From contig OZ220465.1 in the NCBI GenBank assembly GCA_965115815.1, positions 682,001 to 746,000 of the forward strand: a DNA stretch of 64,000 nt. Reading direction: 5' to 3'. Position numbers and translations under genes: made by a program. The notes beneath the pieces were generated by a model. It was not told the DNA's origin. It ran no database searches and was given only the letters and a program-made list of their open reading frames with translations. Of this stretch, positions 20,437-29,362 are shown piece after piece. The stretch comes from VXPW01 sp965115815 (lineage in GTDB: Bacteria; Pseudomonadota; Alphaproteobacteria; TMED109). The first letter of the stretch is position 1. Every line of letters starts with the position of its first letter.

Positions 20437-21166
20437 GTTACGGTAGGAATGCGCATTACTGCGCACCCCCCGCGCAGATCCGGACATGGACGTTAATCCA
20501 TCCGGCTCCTACCTCGGGTGCTTGACGGCAAACCGCGGATCCGGCCATGGGCGGCGGAGGATTGCGCGCGACCCAGAACTCTCGGTCCTGCGCTCCCGTC
20601 GCTGCCGGTCGAACCTTGCGGCGTTCCGGATCCGGTCCGCCGCCTGAGGCACGCGTGCCCGACACTGCGTTCGGCGCGTGCTTTGGCGTCCCGAATTCCC
20701 CTTGGTTGGGGCCCTTTCCTCCAGCCACTCCGCAGGAGCTGACGCTCCCTGGTTCGCCGCCTTCCCAGGTCGTACGGCCCCATCCGACTTCTTCCAGCCG
20801 TTCGTCCTAGGCTTCGGGTTTCTCCTTCCCTACGCGGTCCCGCCACGATCGGCGGGACCGCTTGAAGATCTCCCAGGGTCCCAACCGAAGACGTACGGAC
20901 GTGTATGGGTTCTCTGACACCGCGGGGCTCGCCGGCATCTCACCCAATCGATGCCTGCGATGGTGCCTTCGGCCGATCTGAACACCTCGGCACCCCGGAT
21001 CATCGTATTTTCGGTGCTCATTAGCCCCACCCATCCGCGCCGCTACCGACGCTTCGCCTGCCCCCTCGCGGGAACCGACGCACGGCTCGCGGAGAAACGC
21101 GGTTTGGTTCCTCCTTCGTTCCAGGGGACTCTCACCCCCTGTCTTCTGCCCGTTCGCCTGGCACAC
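20437..21166 (-). mobile_element. Group II intron 2 nested inside intron 3 (twintron)
   Basis: A 730-bp ORF-less group II intron. The 5' end is GTGTGCCAGG at 21166, followed by GGTGAGAGTCCCCTGG, a typical domain I start. A shortened domain V is at 20477-20508 and the 3' end is CCTACCGTAAC. It lies precisely between domains V and VI of intron 3. No reverse transcriptase is encoded. Confidence 0.75.
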
Positions 21167-21243
21167 CAGATCCGGACGTGCCCGCATTCGGGCATCCGGT
21201 TCCGTACAGGACAGGTTCGCTCAAGCGGTCCCGTATCCGTGCA

Positions 21244-21542
21244 TGATCTTGGCCGTCGGCATGCCGGGCATCCTTCTCCAGGACGCCCGCCCGCAGCCAT
21301 GGGTTGATCCTGCGACGGATGACACCGTCCTTGATCCACAGGTCCAGAAAGGCGCGGAGTTCCCGATGCGGGATGCTGTCGAAATCCTTCGACACCTCCG
21401 CATCGATCACCCCGCGCTTCTTCTTCGCCTGCGCGGCGATCCACTGTCGTTCCGTTGACGGGTTGGAAGCTCTCAGTGTCTCTTCCACCGTTTCCCTCCA
21501 GGGGTTCGGTTCCTGCAGCACGCCCCTTCCCTCCAGCGGCAC
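21244..21542 (-). pseudogene. Group II intron reverse transcriptase fragment (intron 3)
   Basis: Same roughly 100-residue fragment as in intron 1, with few differences (DFDSIPHREL here, DLDSIPHREL there). No catalytic YADD. Confidence 0.78.
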
Positions 21543-22275
21543 CCGGTGGACCCGGTTCCCCGCCTTCGCCGGTACTAGGAGCGAGCTACGACTTCCTGTT
21601 TCCGTCTGGCCTTCGGCTCATGGGTTTCGCCAGCCGGCTCCGCAGGTTCGACCTGCGGGCAGAAACCGGATCTCCCAGGTTCCCTGGCAAGCCATCCCGC
21701 GGCTTTGCGTCGTTCTCTGACCCCGGACGGTCCATTGCGCCTTGCCCATGCATGCGGCACTCCGGTACGGCCCCCACTGCTCGAAAGATGAAGGCACCGA
21801 CATTGAGGATTACGAGGCTCCATAGCGACGCTTCGCCGCCCGCTGTGTACGCTTCACGACGTGCGTTACCACACGCCATGCCACACTCGCTCCCGGCTGG
21901 CGGGCTCACCTTTGCCGGGCGGGGGTCGAACCCGCAGGCTTGCGACGAAAGGTTTCAACCTACGTCATGGTTTCCCCCTCTCCAGGGCTTGGCCTGGCGC
22001 AATCGAGCTTCCTGCCCTGAGGGTGGGCCAAGATCCACTCCGATCCCCGCACGAACCCCTGCAGGCAGGCTCGGTTCCCGGAAACCGGATCCGTCCGATC
22101 CCCAAGAGAGCATGAGCGCCTGCATGTTCGGCATCGGGTCTGTGGGGATGAACCAGAGAGCGCCGTACCGATCGGGCGCTCACGCGTGCCGACACGCACC
22201 GACACGGGGCCGACACGGACCGACACGGAAAGCTTGCCAGAATACTGTCGTCAGTTCAACGTTTCCGTACTACTA

Positions 22276-22600
22276 GGCGCCCATGGACCACCGTCTGATC
22301 GAGAGGATCTTCCGGGGTGCGGTGGCCGGGAGAAAGCCGAGTTTCGGCTCCGACAGCGAGGAGGGCGCCGCCTTCACCGCCATCCTGTACTCGGTCACCG
22401 GCACCCTGGCCATGATCGGCATCCATGTCCGGCGCTGGCTTCATGAGGGGCTCGGCGCCTGCGCCCGAAATGGCGGCAGGCGACGGCCTCATCGCCCTGC
22501 TGCCACCCAAAACAGGCGGCCAGCCGAACCAGGACATCTGGCTGAGACCACTGCGCAAGAACGGGAAACGCACCCTCAACCAGTGACCATCGCCAACCAT
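22276..22600 (+). pseudogene. IS66-family TnpC remnant, segment 3
   Basis: C-terminal part of the same transposase: PMDHRLIERIFRGAVAGRK, SFGSDSEEGAAFTAILYSV and WLHEGLGACARNGG. It follows segment 2 directly once IS630 is removed. Together the three segments show one IS66 gene split twice. Confidence 0.78.
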
Positions 22601-22691
22601 CACCGCGTGACCGAACGCCTACGTCTCGGCGATCCTCCGACCGCACCGGCCGCCGGGGAGGGCCCGAGACGCCCCTGCCCGAGAGGCGCGG

Positions 22692-22768
<77 letters not shown>

Positions 22769-22811
22769 CGCGGGCGGGGCCGGTCACCATACCAGCCCCC
22801 GTCGGGCGCGG

Positions 22812-23204
22812 TCACTCCCGCCGGGACGGACCTCCGGCCGTGATCCATGCCCCATAGCCGCCGACCAGGTTCGCGACCCGGGCGTAGCCCATTTCCTGCA
22901 GGGTTGCCGCCGCCAGCGCCGAACGGCCGCCGGCGGCGCAGTAGATCACGAGCTCGGCGTCGGCCGTCAGCGCGGGCGGGTGATTTGACGAGGCGGGATC
23001 GGCCATAAACTCGAGGTGGCCCCGCGGGACGTGCAGGGCGCCGGGAATCCGGCCGGCCGCGACTTCGTGCTGGTCGCGCACATCGACGAACACCGCGCGC
23101 CCGTGGCGCGCCCGGGCCTCGACGACATCGATCTGCGGGACCTTGGCTTGGGCTGCAGCCAGCATGGACTGCATGGTCTTGGGGGAAGGTTGCACGGTAA
23201 TCAT
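22812..23204 (-). CDS. Single-domain rhodanese-like sulfurtransferase
   Basis: A 130-residue rhodanese domain. The DVRDQHEVAAGRIPGALHVP segment is at about 40-60 and the active-site loop CAAGGRS at 89-95, with Cys89 as the expected persulfide carrier, followed by GGYGAW near the end. The six-residue loop is typical of sulfur-transferring rhodaneses. No signal peptide, so cytosolic. It follows pqqE after about 170 bases and may be a separate unit. The physiological donor and acceptor are unknown. Ends with TGA. Confidence 0.87.
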   Translation of the reverse strand: MITVQPSPKTMQSMLAAAQAKVPQIDVVEARARHGRAVFVDVRDQHEVAAGRIPGALHVPRGHLEFMADPASSNHPPALTADAELVIYCAAGGRSALAAATLQEMGYARVANLVGGYGAWITAGGPSRRE

Positions 23205-23374
23205 CCGCCGCTGCGTGATTGCGATCCCATCACGTACAGGAGGTCCGCCCATGCGGACAGCAGCGGGCAGGATAGCGGGCTGTCGCCCGAACGGGGGCGC
23301 GGGCTGCCGCCCGCCCGTCCGGCCGCAACGGGCTGCCGGAATCCCTCGCGCCGGGGCCGGGCGGACCCGTCCGG

Positions 23375-24517
23375 TCAGCCGTTCCCGATCCGGCGGTACA
23401 CGAAGTCCGGAATGTCGCCGCCGGCTTCCCCGATCGGCATTTCCAGCACCTCTCTCCGGGGTGCGAATTCGCACGCCGGGTCGGTCGTGTCGGGATCCCC
23501 GGTCAGCGCGAAGGCTTGGCAACGGCAACCGCCCCAGTCGATTTCCCGGCGCTCGCAGCTGCGGCACGGTTCGGGCATCCAGTCGGTGCCGCGAAACCGG
23601 TTGAACGCGTCGGAGTGCTCCCAGATCCAGTTCAGCGGCCGTTCCGTGACGTTCTCGAAGTCCAAGAAGTCGAGCGTCTCCGCCGCGTGGCAGGGCAGGA
23701 CCTTGCCCGCCGGCGTGATGTTGAGAAACCGGCGTCCCCAGCCGCCCATGCACGCCTTCGGCCGCCGGGCGTAGTAATCCGGCACCACGTAGTCGATGGC
23801 CAGAACGCCCTGGAGACGGGACCGGGCCGCTTCGACGATGCGGGTCGCCTCGTCGAGCTGGTCCCGGGTCGGCAGGAACGCCTGCCGGTTCCGGAGCGCC
23901 CAGCCGTAGTACTGCACCTGGGCGACCTCGAGCCGTTCGGCGTCGAGCTCGACGGCCATCGCGATCATGGCCTCCAGGTGATGCAGGTTCTGGCGGTGCA
24001 TGACGGCGTTGACGGTGAGCGGCAGGTCCGCCGCCCGGACCATGCGGGCGGCTTCCTGCTTCTTCGCGTGTCCGCGGAAGCCGGCGATCCGGTCCGCGTC
24101 GGCCGCTTCGGTGTCCTGAAACGAGACCTGCACGTGGTCGAGCCCGGCGTCCCGCAGCCGGTCCAGCCGGTTCCGGGTCAGCAGGACGCCGGACGTGATC
24201 AGGTTGGTGTAGAGGCCGGCCCCCGAGGCGTGCCGGACCAGTTCCTCCAGATCCTTCCGGACGGTGGGCTCCCCGCCCGAGAAATGGGCCTGGAGGATGC
24301 CCATGTCGACGGCCTCGGACAGGACGCGCTGCCACGTGCCGGTGTCGAGCTCCCGCGAGGCCCGCTCCAGTTCGATCGGGTTCGAGCAGTACGGGCACTG
24401 CAGCGGGCAGCGATGGGTCAGCTCGCACAGCACGGCATAGGGAATCAGGCGGGCGGGAGAGCCGGAGGGCTCCGCGGGCGCGGGAGAGCGTTCGGGTGGG
24501 AGGGCGCGGTCCGTCAT
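23375..24517 (-). CDS. pqqE: PqqA peptide cyclase, radical SAM enzyme PqqE
   Basis: PqqE forms the carbon-carbon crosslink between the Glu and Tyr of the PqqA peptide, the first committed step in making pyrroloquinoline quinone. The protein has 380 residues. The radical SAM 4Fe-4S motif C37-x3-C41-x2-C44 (CPLQCPYC) is intact, GGEPT follows, and the C-terminal SPASM region carries CMGGWGRRF, CHAAE, CRSCERREIDWGGCRC and AC, the ligands for the auxiliary clusters. Its ATG overlaps the pqqD stop by four bases, indicating coupled translation with its peptide chaperone. Ends with TGA. Confidence 0.97.
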   Translation of the reverse strand: MTDRALPPERSPAPAEPSGSPARLIPYAVLCELTHRCPLQCPYCSNPIELERASRELDTGTWQRVLSEAVDMGILQAHFSGGEPTVRKDLEELVRHASGAGLYTNLITSGVLLTRNRLDRLRDAGLDHVQVSFQDTEAADADRIAGFRGHAKKQEAARMVRAADLPLTVNAVMHRQNLHHLEAMIAMAVELDAERLEVAQVQYYGWALRNRQAFLPTRDQLDEATRIVEAARSRLQGVLAIDYVVPDYYARRPKACMGGWGRRFLNITPAGKVLPCHAAETLDFLDFENVTERPLNWIWEHSDAFNRFRGTDWMPEPCRSCERREIDWGGCRCQAFALTGDPDTTDPACEFAPRREVLEMPIGEAGGDIPDFVYRRIGNG

Positions 24518-24804
24518 GCGATCACGAATCCCTTGTCAGCCAGGTTCTGGAGCATCGCGGTGACATCGCGTTCGATGTCCCCGCGGGGCGCCCGATCGTA
24601 GCGGGCGGCGAGTTCGTCGATCACGGCCGTCAGCGTCCGCGTGCCGTCCACGAGCTGGAGGATTTCGCCCGCGACGGAATCGAGTTCGAACACGCGCTCG
24701 GGCGCGTTGACGATCCAGCAGTTCCGGGTGCGGTCGAACCGGAGTTTGGCGTGCCGCGGCAGCCGCGGCAGCGAGTCCGCCTGCAGGAGCAACCGGCCGC
24801 TCAT
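24514..24804 (-). CDS. pqqD: PQQ biosynthesis peptide chaperone PqqD
   Basis: A 96-residue member of the PqqD family, which binds the PqqA peptide and presents it to PqqE. The hallmark is the winged-helix fold with LRFDRTRNCWIVNAPERVFELD near residues 21-42, where Leu-Leu-x-PE is usual, and a C-terminal helix DVTAMLQNLADKGFV. It overlaps pqqC upstream and pqqE downstream by ATGA junctions, so the three are a tightly coupled transcript. The ATG at 24804 gives the family's normal length. Confidence 0.95.
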   Translation of the reverse strand: MSGRLLLQADSLPRLPRHAKLRFDRTRNCWIVNAPERVFELDSVAGEILQLVDGTRTLTAVIDELAARYDRAPRGDIERDVTAMLQNLADKGFVIA

Positions 24805-25598
24805 GCGGCCTCGCGCCGGTCGGGTCGGTCGGGAACGAAGCTGCCGGGCGGTGTCCGCCCGGGTTCGACGTAGGCCGAATGCAGCGCATCCAGCTGGGCC
24901 CAGAGGACATCGGTCTTGAACCGGACCGCGTCGAGGACGGCATCCTGCTCCCCCCGGGTTCGCGCGTGGCGGAGCACCCAGGCCCGACCGAAGTCCACAT
25001 CGCGGCGGGCCTGGCCGATTCGCTTCCGGAAGTAGGCCAGCGCGTAGTCGTCGGCCCACGCGTAGTGCCGGGAGAGTCCGGCGATGCGCTCGCGGTGGAT
25101 CGCCGGGGCATACAGTTCGGTCAGGGAGGAGGCGATCGCCTCGAGCACGGAGCGTTCGCGCACGAAGGCGATGTAGGCGTCGACGGCGAAGCGGGTGGCG
25201 GGCAGCAGCCCCGCGCCCGAGCGGACGTAGTCGAGATCCAGCCCGAGCCGCTCGCAGAGCTGGAGGTAGCGCGCGAGTCCCCCCGACCCGTCCAGGTCGC
25301 CTTCGTGGTCGATGACTCGCGAGCGCCATTCCAGCCGCAGGTCGACGTCGGCGATCCGCGCCATCAGGGTCAGATCCTTGCGGGGGATCGAGCACTGGTA
25401 GTAGTAGCGGTTCAGGGCCCAAGCTTGGACCTGTCCGTGGTCGAGTCGGCCGTCGTGCAGCAGGCGGTGGAACGGATGCAGGCTGTGGTAGCGCTCTGCG
25501 CCGATGCGGGCCAGCGCCGCGAGCATCTCCGGCTCGGACCGCGGCTCTCCGGCGTCCGGGTTCGGCACGCCGGGTACCAGCGGGGCCGGGGCGATCAC
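24801..25598 (-). CDS. pqqC: Pyrroloquinoline-quinone synthase PqqC
   Basis: PqqC is the cofactor-less oxidase that carries out the final ring closure and oxidation to PQQ. The protein has 265 residues in the all-helical TenA/PqqC fold. Recognisable motifs are YHSLHPFHRLLHDG, WALNRYYYQCSIPRKD, RVIDHEGD and LYAPAIHRERIAG, which include active-site His, Arg and Tyr residues. I start it at the GTG at 25598, which overlaps the pqqB stop (GTGA). A longer frame upstream runs through pqqB and is not real. Confidence 0.95.
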   Translation of the reverse strand: MIAPAPLVPGVPNPDAGEPRSEPEMLAALARIGAERYHSLHPFHRLLHDGRLDHGQVQAWALNRYYYQCSIPRKDLTLMARIADVDLRLEWRSRVIDHEGDLDGSGGLARYLQLCERLGLDLDYVRSGAGLLPATRFAVDAYIAFVRERSVLEAIASSLTELYAPAIHRERIAGLSRHYAWADDYALAYFRKRIGQARRDVDFGRAWVLRHARTRGEQDAVLDAVRFKTDVLWAQLDALHSAYVEPGRTPPGSFVPDRPDRREAA

Positions 25599-26530
25599 AG
25601 GACGACCTCCATGCCGTCGTAGGCGACTTCCCACCCGGCTGCCTCGACGGTCCGCCGCTCCGGGGTCCCGGCCGAGAGCACCGGGTTGGTGGTATTGAGG
25701 TGGATGAAGATCCGGCGGCCGATGCCGAGACCGTCGAGGCCGTGCAGCGAACCGCCGTCGCCCGAAATGCTGGTGTGCCCCATCCGCCGGCCGGTCTTCA
25801 CGCCGACTCCGTCGCGGATCATTTCGTCGTCGACCCACAGGGTGCCGTCGAAGAACAGCAGCGGGGTGCCGCGGACCCGTTCGCGCACGGCGTCCGTGAT
25901 GGCGGCGCAGGCCGGCATGTAGTGGAAGGCGGCGGCGCCCGTCGTCGAGCGGACCTCCAGCGCGATGGTGTCTTCGTCGACCGAACCGAAATCCGGCCCC
26001 CGGGATTCGTCCTCGAGCCACAGGGCGACCTTCCCGGGTACCGCAAACGGCGTGATCTCGAGACCAGCGTCGGTCCCGGCGGCATCGAGCAGCGGCTCGG
26101 GCCGGTCCAGGGTCAGGGCGCGCCGTTCCACGAACGCCGGGTTCAGGACGTTGAAGATGCTGTTGGCTTCGAGCACGCCGAGCACGCGCGGGGTCGCATA
26201 TAGGCTGAGCGGTTGGGATTCGCGCAGGTTCAGGAGGCCGGCGACATGGTCGACATCGGCATTGGTCAGCACTGCACCGGTGATCGGGCTGTGGCGGAGC
26301 GACGCGTCGGAGGCCGGCTGGAGCACCGGGTTTGCGGCAATCTGCTGGCGCAGGTCCGGCGACGCGTTGAAGAGGAACCAGCGCTTCCCGTCGTCGCTGA
26401 CCGCGAGGGACGACTGCGTTCGGGAGGGGGTGGCGGGGTCGCCGGAGCGCGCCCGCCGACTGTTGGGATGATTACAGTTCCACTGGGGAAACCCCCCGCC
26501 GGCGGCGGCTCCCAGAACACGGATCTGCAT
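25595..26530 (-). CDS. pqqB: PQQ biosynthesis protein PqqB
   Basis: A 311-residue metallo-beta-lactamase-fold protein, reported to hydroxylate the tyrosine-derived part of the PQQ precursor. It starts MQIRVLGAAAGGGFPQWNCN, the family signature, and has a TNADVDHVAGLL metal-site region near residues 88-99 and GHTSISG further on. The gene lies directly after pqqA and overlaps pqqC. Normal family length is about 300, so it appears complete. Confidence 0.96.
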   Translation of the reverse strand: MQIRVLGAAAGGGFPQWNCNHPNSRRARSGDPATPSRTQSSLAVSDDGKRWFLFNASPDLRQQIAANPVLQPASDASLRHSPITGAVLTNADVDHVAGLLNLRESQPLSLYATPRVLGVLEANSIFNVLNPAFVERRALTLDRPEPLLDAAGTDAGLEITPFAVPGKVALWLEDESRGPDFGSVDEDTIALEVRSTTGAAAFHYMPACAAITDAVRERVRGTPLLFFDGTLWVDDEMIRDGVGVKTGRRMGHTSISGDGGSLHGLDGLGIGRRIFIHLNTTNPVLSAGTPERRTVEAAGWEVAYDGMEVVL

Positions 26531-26592
26531 GATACGTCACCATTGCTCGGGAGGGCCGGACGGCGGGGGTCAAGGTCCGATCCAGACTCGGA

Positions 26593-26667
26593 TCAGACCT
26601 CTGCGCAAGCGTAGCAGTTGATCTCAAGACCGACCGCCACCTCACGAACCACAGGAGCGTTCCACAT
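26593..26667 (-). CDS. pqqA: PQQ precursor peptide PqqA
   Basis: A 24-residue peptide too short for most gene callers. It begins MWNAPVVREV and carries GLEINCY, where Glu15 and Tyr19 (E-x3-Y) are the residues crosslinked to become PQQ. A strong GGAGG ribosome-binding site lies about 8 bases upstream of the ATG at 26667. It sits just ahead of pqqB, as in most pqq operons. It ends with TGA. Confidence 0.93.
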   Translation of the reverse strand: MWNAPVVREVAVGLEINCYACAEV

Positions 26668-26819
26668 TGGGTGATCCTCCGATCAGGGTTCTCTAGGGTC
26701 GACGCAGTTTCGTGCGCCCGTCTGCAGGGAAGATAGGCCCGGCCCGCGGTGCGTCCATCTATACGTGGCATCGGAAGTGCCTATCGCCGGACGGGGTTCC
26801 GCCGTATGCTGGATCCGTC

Positions 26820-27734
26820 ATGGCGGGCCTCCGATTCCTTCTGCTGGCGGCGGTGGCGGCGGTCGGGCCGTCGGCCGGCGCGGCGCCGCCGCTGGTCGAT
26901 GTGGCCTGGCTGACCGAACGGACGTGCACCGACGGTCTGGCGGTGCTGGATGTCCGCCGGTCCCGGAGCGACCACGAGACCGGACACGTGCCGTGTGCGG
27001 TCTTCACCGACTTCTATCGGGACGGCTGGCGGGAGACTCGGGCCGGCGTGCCGCTGCAGCTCCCGTCGCGGGCGCGCACGGCCCGGGTGCTGGAGCGACT
27101 CGGCGTGGATCCGGACGACCATGTCGTGATCGTGGCCCCGGGCTCCGGTCGCTACGACGCCGCCGAGGCGGCCGCGGTCTTCGTTTCCCTGCGCAGTGTC
27201 GGCCACCCGGCGGTGTCGATCCTCGACGGCGGCCTGGCGGCGTGGATCGCCGTCTGGGAGAACGACGTCGATACCGGCTACCGGCCGCCGACGCCGAGCG
27301 ACTACGCGCCCCGTCCGGCCGCCCCGCCGATCCTGGCCGACCGGGATGCGGTGGCGGCGGCGGTCGTGGCGGGCCGCACGCTGGTGGACCTGCGCACGAG
27401 CGACCAGCATCTCGGGATCAACCGCAACGAAACGGTCCTCCGGCACGGCACGCTGCCGGGAGCGCGGAACGTGCCGCTGGCTTGGTTTCTGGTGGACGGC
27501 ACGCTCGCCTTCCACCCGCCGGCGACGGTGCGCGCGATCCTCGCGCATGCCGGGGTTCCGCCCGACGCGGCCCCGGTGGTCTTCTGCAACGCCGGTCTCG
27601 AGAGTGCGCTCGGATGGTTCGTGCTGCACGAACTTCTCGGGCAGACCGGCACCCGCCTGTACGACGGTTCGCTGGCCGAATGGTCGCGCCATTCCGACCT
27701 GCCGATGGAACGCCGGATCGGGCCGTCCGGCTGA
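26820..27734 (+). CDS. Periplasmic two-domain thiosulfate sulfurtransferase (rhodanese)
   Basis: A 304-residue tandem rhodanese. An N-terminal signal peptide of about 22 residues ends in SAGA-A, implying export. The inactive first domain contains LDVRRSRSDHETGHVP and LDGGLAAW. The second has LVDLRTSDQHLG and the active-site loop CNAGLES with Cys256, then LYDGSLAEW. It is divergent from pqqA with about 150 bases between. Substrate unknown; the length and layout fit SseA/TST-like enzymes. It stands upstream of def and may be its own unit. Confidence 0.88.
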   Translation: MAGLRFLLLAAVAAVGPSAGAAPPLVDVAWLTERTCTDGLAVLDVRRSRSDHETGHVPCAVFTDFYRDGWRETRAGVPLQLPSRARTARVLERLGVDPDDHVVIVAPGSGRYDAAEAAAVFVSLRSVGHPAVSILDGGLAAWIAVWENDVDTGYRPPTPSDYAPRPAAPPILADRDAVAAAVVAGRTLVDLRTSDQHLGINRNETVLRHGTLPGARNVPLAWFLVDGTLAFHPPATVRAILAHAGVPPDAAPVVFCNAGLESALGWFVLHELLGQTGTRLYDGSLAEWSRHSDLPMERRIGPSG

Positions 27735-27848
27735 GGCGCCGCCGCCGGGACCGGTTCGGTTTGCGCCGATCGCGCGGGGCGGCATACTGAACCGGAGACA
27801 TCGCGGGCCGGCCGCCGGGGTTGCGGCCGGGCCGGGGAGAGAGGTTCG

Positions 27849-28394
27849 TTGGCCATCCTACCCATCCTCCGGGCGCCGCACCCGGGATTGACGAAAGTCA
27901 GCCGCCCGGTCGGGGCGTTCGACCGGGCGCTCGCGCAGCTGGCGGCGGACATGCTCGAGACGATGTACGCCGCGAACGGAATCGGTCTGGCGGCGCCGCA
28001 GGTGGATGTCCGGCTGCGGGTCGTGGTGATGGACCTGGGCGGTGAGGACGCGTCCCGCCGTCCGCAGGTCCTGGTCAACCCGGAGGTGGTGCAGGCCAGC
28101 AGGGAAACGGCGGCGATGAGCGAGGGCTGCCTCTCGGTGCCGGGCACCTACGAGGAGGTGGAGCGCCCGGCCCGGATCACCGTGCGCTACCGGAACCTCG
28201 ACGGCGCGCCCCGCACGCGGTCGTGCACCGGCCTGGAAGCGGTCTGCTGGCAGCACGAGATCGACCATCTGGACGGGGTGCTGTTCGTCGACCGCCTGAA
28301 CCGCCTGAAACGCGACCGCATCATCCGGAATCTGGTCCGGGACCGGCATCGGGACCGACGATCCCGCGGCGGCCGCGTCCGGCCGGCCGCCTGA
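27849..28394 (+). CDS. def: Peptide deformylase
   Basis: Removes the formyl group from the first Met of new proteins. The three family motifs are complete: GIGLAAPQ at residues 44-51, EGCLSVPG at 92-99 (Cys94 is a metal ligand) and QHEIDH at 135-140 (the other ligands and the catalytic Glu). The start is TTG at 27849 with GGAGAGAGG just upstream. The C-terminus is a basic Arg-rich tail, common in this protein. fmt follows after eight bases, the standard pairing of formylation and deformylation. Confidence 0.96.
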   Translation: MAILPILRAPHPGLTKVSRPVGAFDRALAQLAADMLETMYAANGIGLAAPQVDVRLRVVVMDLGGEDASRRPQVLVNPEVVQASRETAAMSEGCLSVPGTYEEVERPARITVRYRNLDGAPRTRSCTGLEAVCWQHEIDHLDGVLFVDRLNRLKRDRIIRNLVRDRHRDRRSRGGRVRPAA

Positions 28395-28402
28395 GCCCCG
28401 CC

Positions 28403-29362
28403 GTGTCCGGGACGCCGCTGCGCACGGCGTTCTTCGGTACCCCGGAGTTCGCCCTCCCGGTGCTCGACGCGCTCCACGCCAGCATCCACCGCATCCACGT
28501 GGTCTACACGCAGCCGCCCCGGCCGGCCGGCCGGGGGCACCGTCGCCGGTGCAGCCCAGTCGCGAATCGGGCCGGAGCCCTGAGCCTCGAGGTGCGCGCC
28601 CCGCGCACGCTGCGGGATCCCGGCGAGGTCGGCCGCCTGCAGCGGCTGCGGCTCGACGTCGGCGTCGTGGCGGCCTACGGACGGCTGCTGCCGGCGGACG
28701 TCCTGCAGGCGTTTCGGTTCGGGTGCGTGAACGTGCACGCGTCGCTGCTGCCCCGGTGGCGCGGGGCGGCGCCGGTGGAACGCGCCATCATGGCCGGTGA
28801 TGCGGTGACCGGGGTTTCGCTGATGCTCATGGACGAGGGTCTCGACACCGGCCCGGTACTCGATCGGTGCGAGATCCCGATCGGCCCGGAGGCGACCGGC
28901 GGGGCGCTGCGCCACCGGCTGGCGGCGTGCGGAGCGGAGCGGCTGGCGGCGGCCCTGTGCGGGGTCGCGGCCGGAACCCTTGTCGCCGTCCCGCAGCCGG
29001 CCGGCGCCGTCTATGCGGACAAGCTGGGTGCCGGGGACCGAATCCTCGACTGGTCGGCGCCGGCGGCGCGGCTGGAGCGGCAGGTGCGCGCCCTGCACCC
29101 CGCGCCCGGCGCGCGGGCCTGGGTTCCGCTGTCGGCCCGGCGGCAGTTCGTCAAGGTGTGGCGGGCCCGGACCGTCGCGAGCCGTCCGGCCCCGGCCGGA
29201 ACGGTCCTGGACGAACGCCTGACGGTAGCGTGCGGCCGGGGCGGGCTACAATTGCTCGAACTGCAGCGGCCGGGCGGACGGCGACTCGAGGTCGATGCGT
29301 TCCTGCGGGGCGCCCGGGTGCCCGCCGGGACCGTGCTGCCCGCGCCACCGGCCGAAGGATGA
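28403..29362 (+). CDS. fmt: Methionyl-tRNA formyltransferase
   Basis: Formylates initiator Met-tRNA using 10-formyltetrahydrofolate. The 319-residue protein starts at the GTG at 28403. It has FFGTPEFALPVL, RPAGRG, and the formyltransferase core HASLLPRWRG (112-121) with the catalytic Asn and His just before it, then MDEGLDTG. The C-terminal OB-like domain carries NVHPAPGA-like sequence (ALHPAPGARAW). It overlaps the next gene by four bases (ATGA). Confidence 0.96.
   Translation: MSGTPLRTAFFGTPEFALPVLDALHASIHRIHVVYTQPPRPAGRGHRRRCSPVANRAGALSLEVRAPRTLRDPGEVGRLQRLRLDVGVVAAYGRLLPADVLQAFRFGCVNVHASLLPRWRGAAPVERAIMAGDAVTGVSLMLMDEGLDTGPVLDRCEIPIGPEATGGALRHRLAACGAERLAAALCGVAAGTLVAVPQPAGAVYADKLGAGDRILDWSAPAARLERQVRALHPAPGARAWVPLSARRQFVKVWRARTVASRPAPAGTVLDERLTVACGRGGLQLLELQRPGGRRLEVDAFLRGARVPAGTVLPAPPAEG

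Larger units (their letters stand above)
20404..22002 (-). mobile_element. Group II intron 3, interrupted by another intron
   Basis: Near-identical to intron 1 in its body (21167-22002), with domain V at 21169-21202. Its domain VI lies at 20404-20436, separated from domain V by intron 2. Removing 20437-21166 restores exactly the junction seen in intron 1. Introns 1 and 3 are separated by only five bases, CCGGC on the minus strand. Confidence 0.8.
18402..22273 (-). mobile_element. IS630-family element carrying group II introns
   Basis: Ends begin GTAGTACAGAATC on the left and, read inward from the right, GTAGTACGGAAAC. A TA dinucleotide flanks each side (18400-18401 and 22274-22275), as expected for IS630/Tc1 elements. 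The element is about 3.9 kb because two tandem group II introns, one itself interrupted, sit near the 5' end of its transposase gene. It splits the IS66 transposase between the FVD and PMDHRLIER segments. Confidence 0.82.

Noticed and set aside
26472..26771. A longer minus-strand frame over the pqqA region
   Set aside because: The 24-codon pqqA with its own ribosome-binding site and E-x3-Y motif explains this stretch; the longer frame has no family resemblance.
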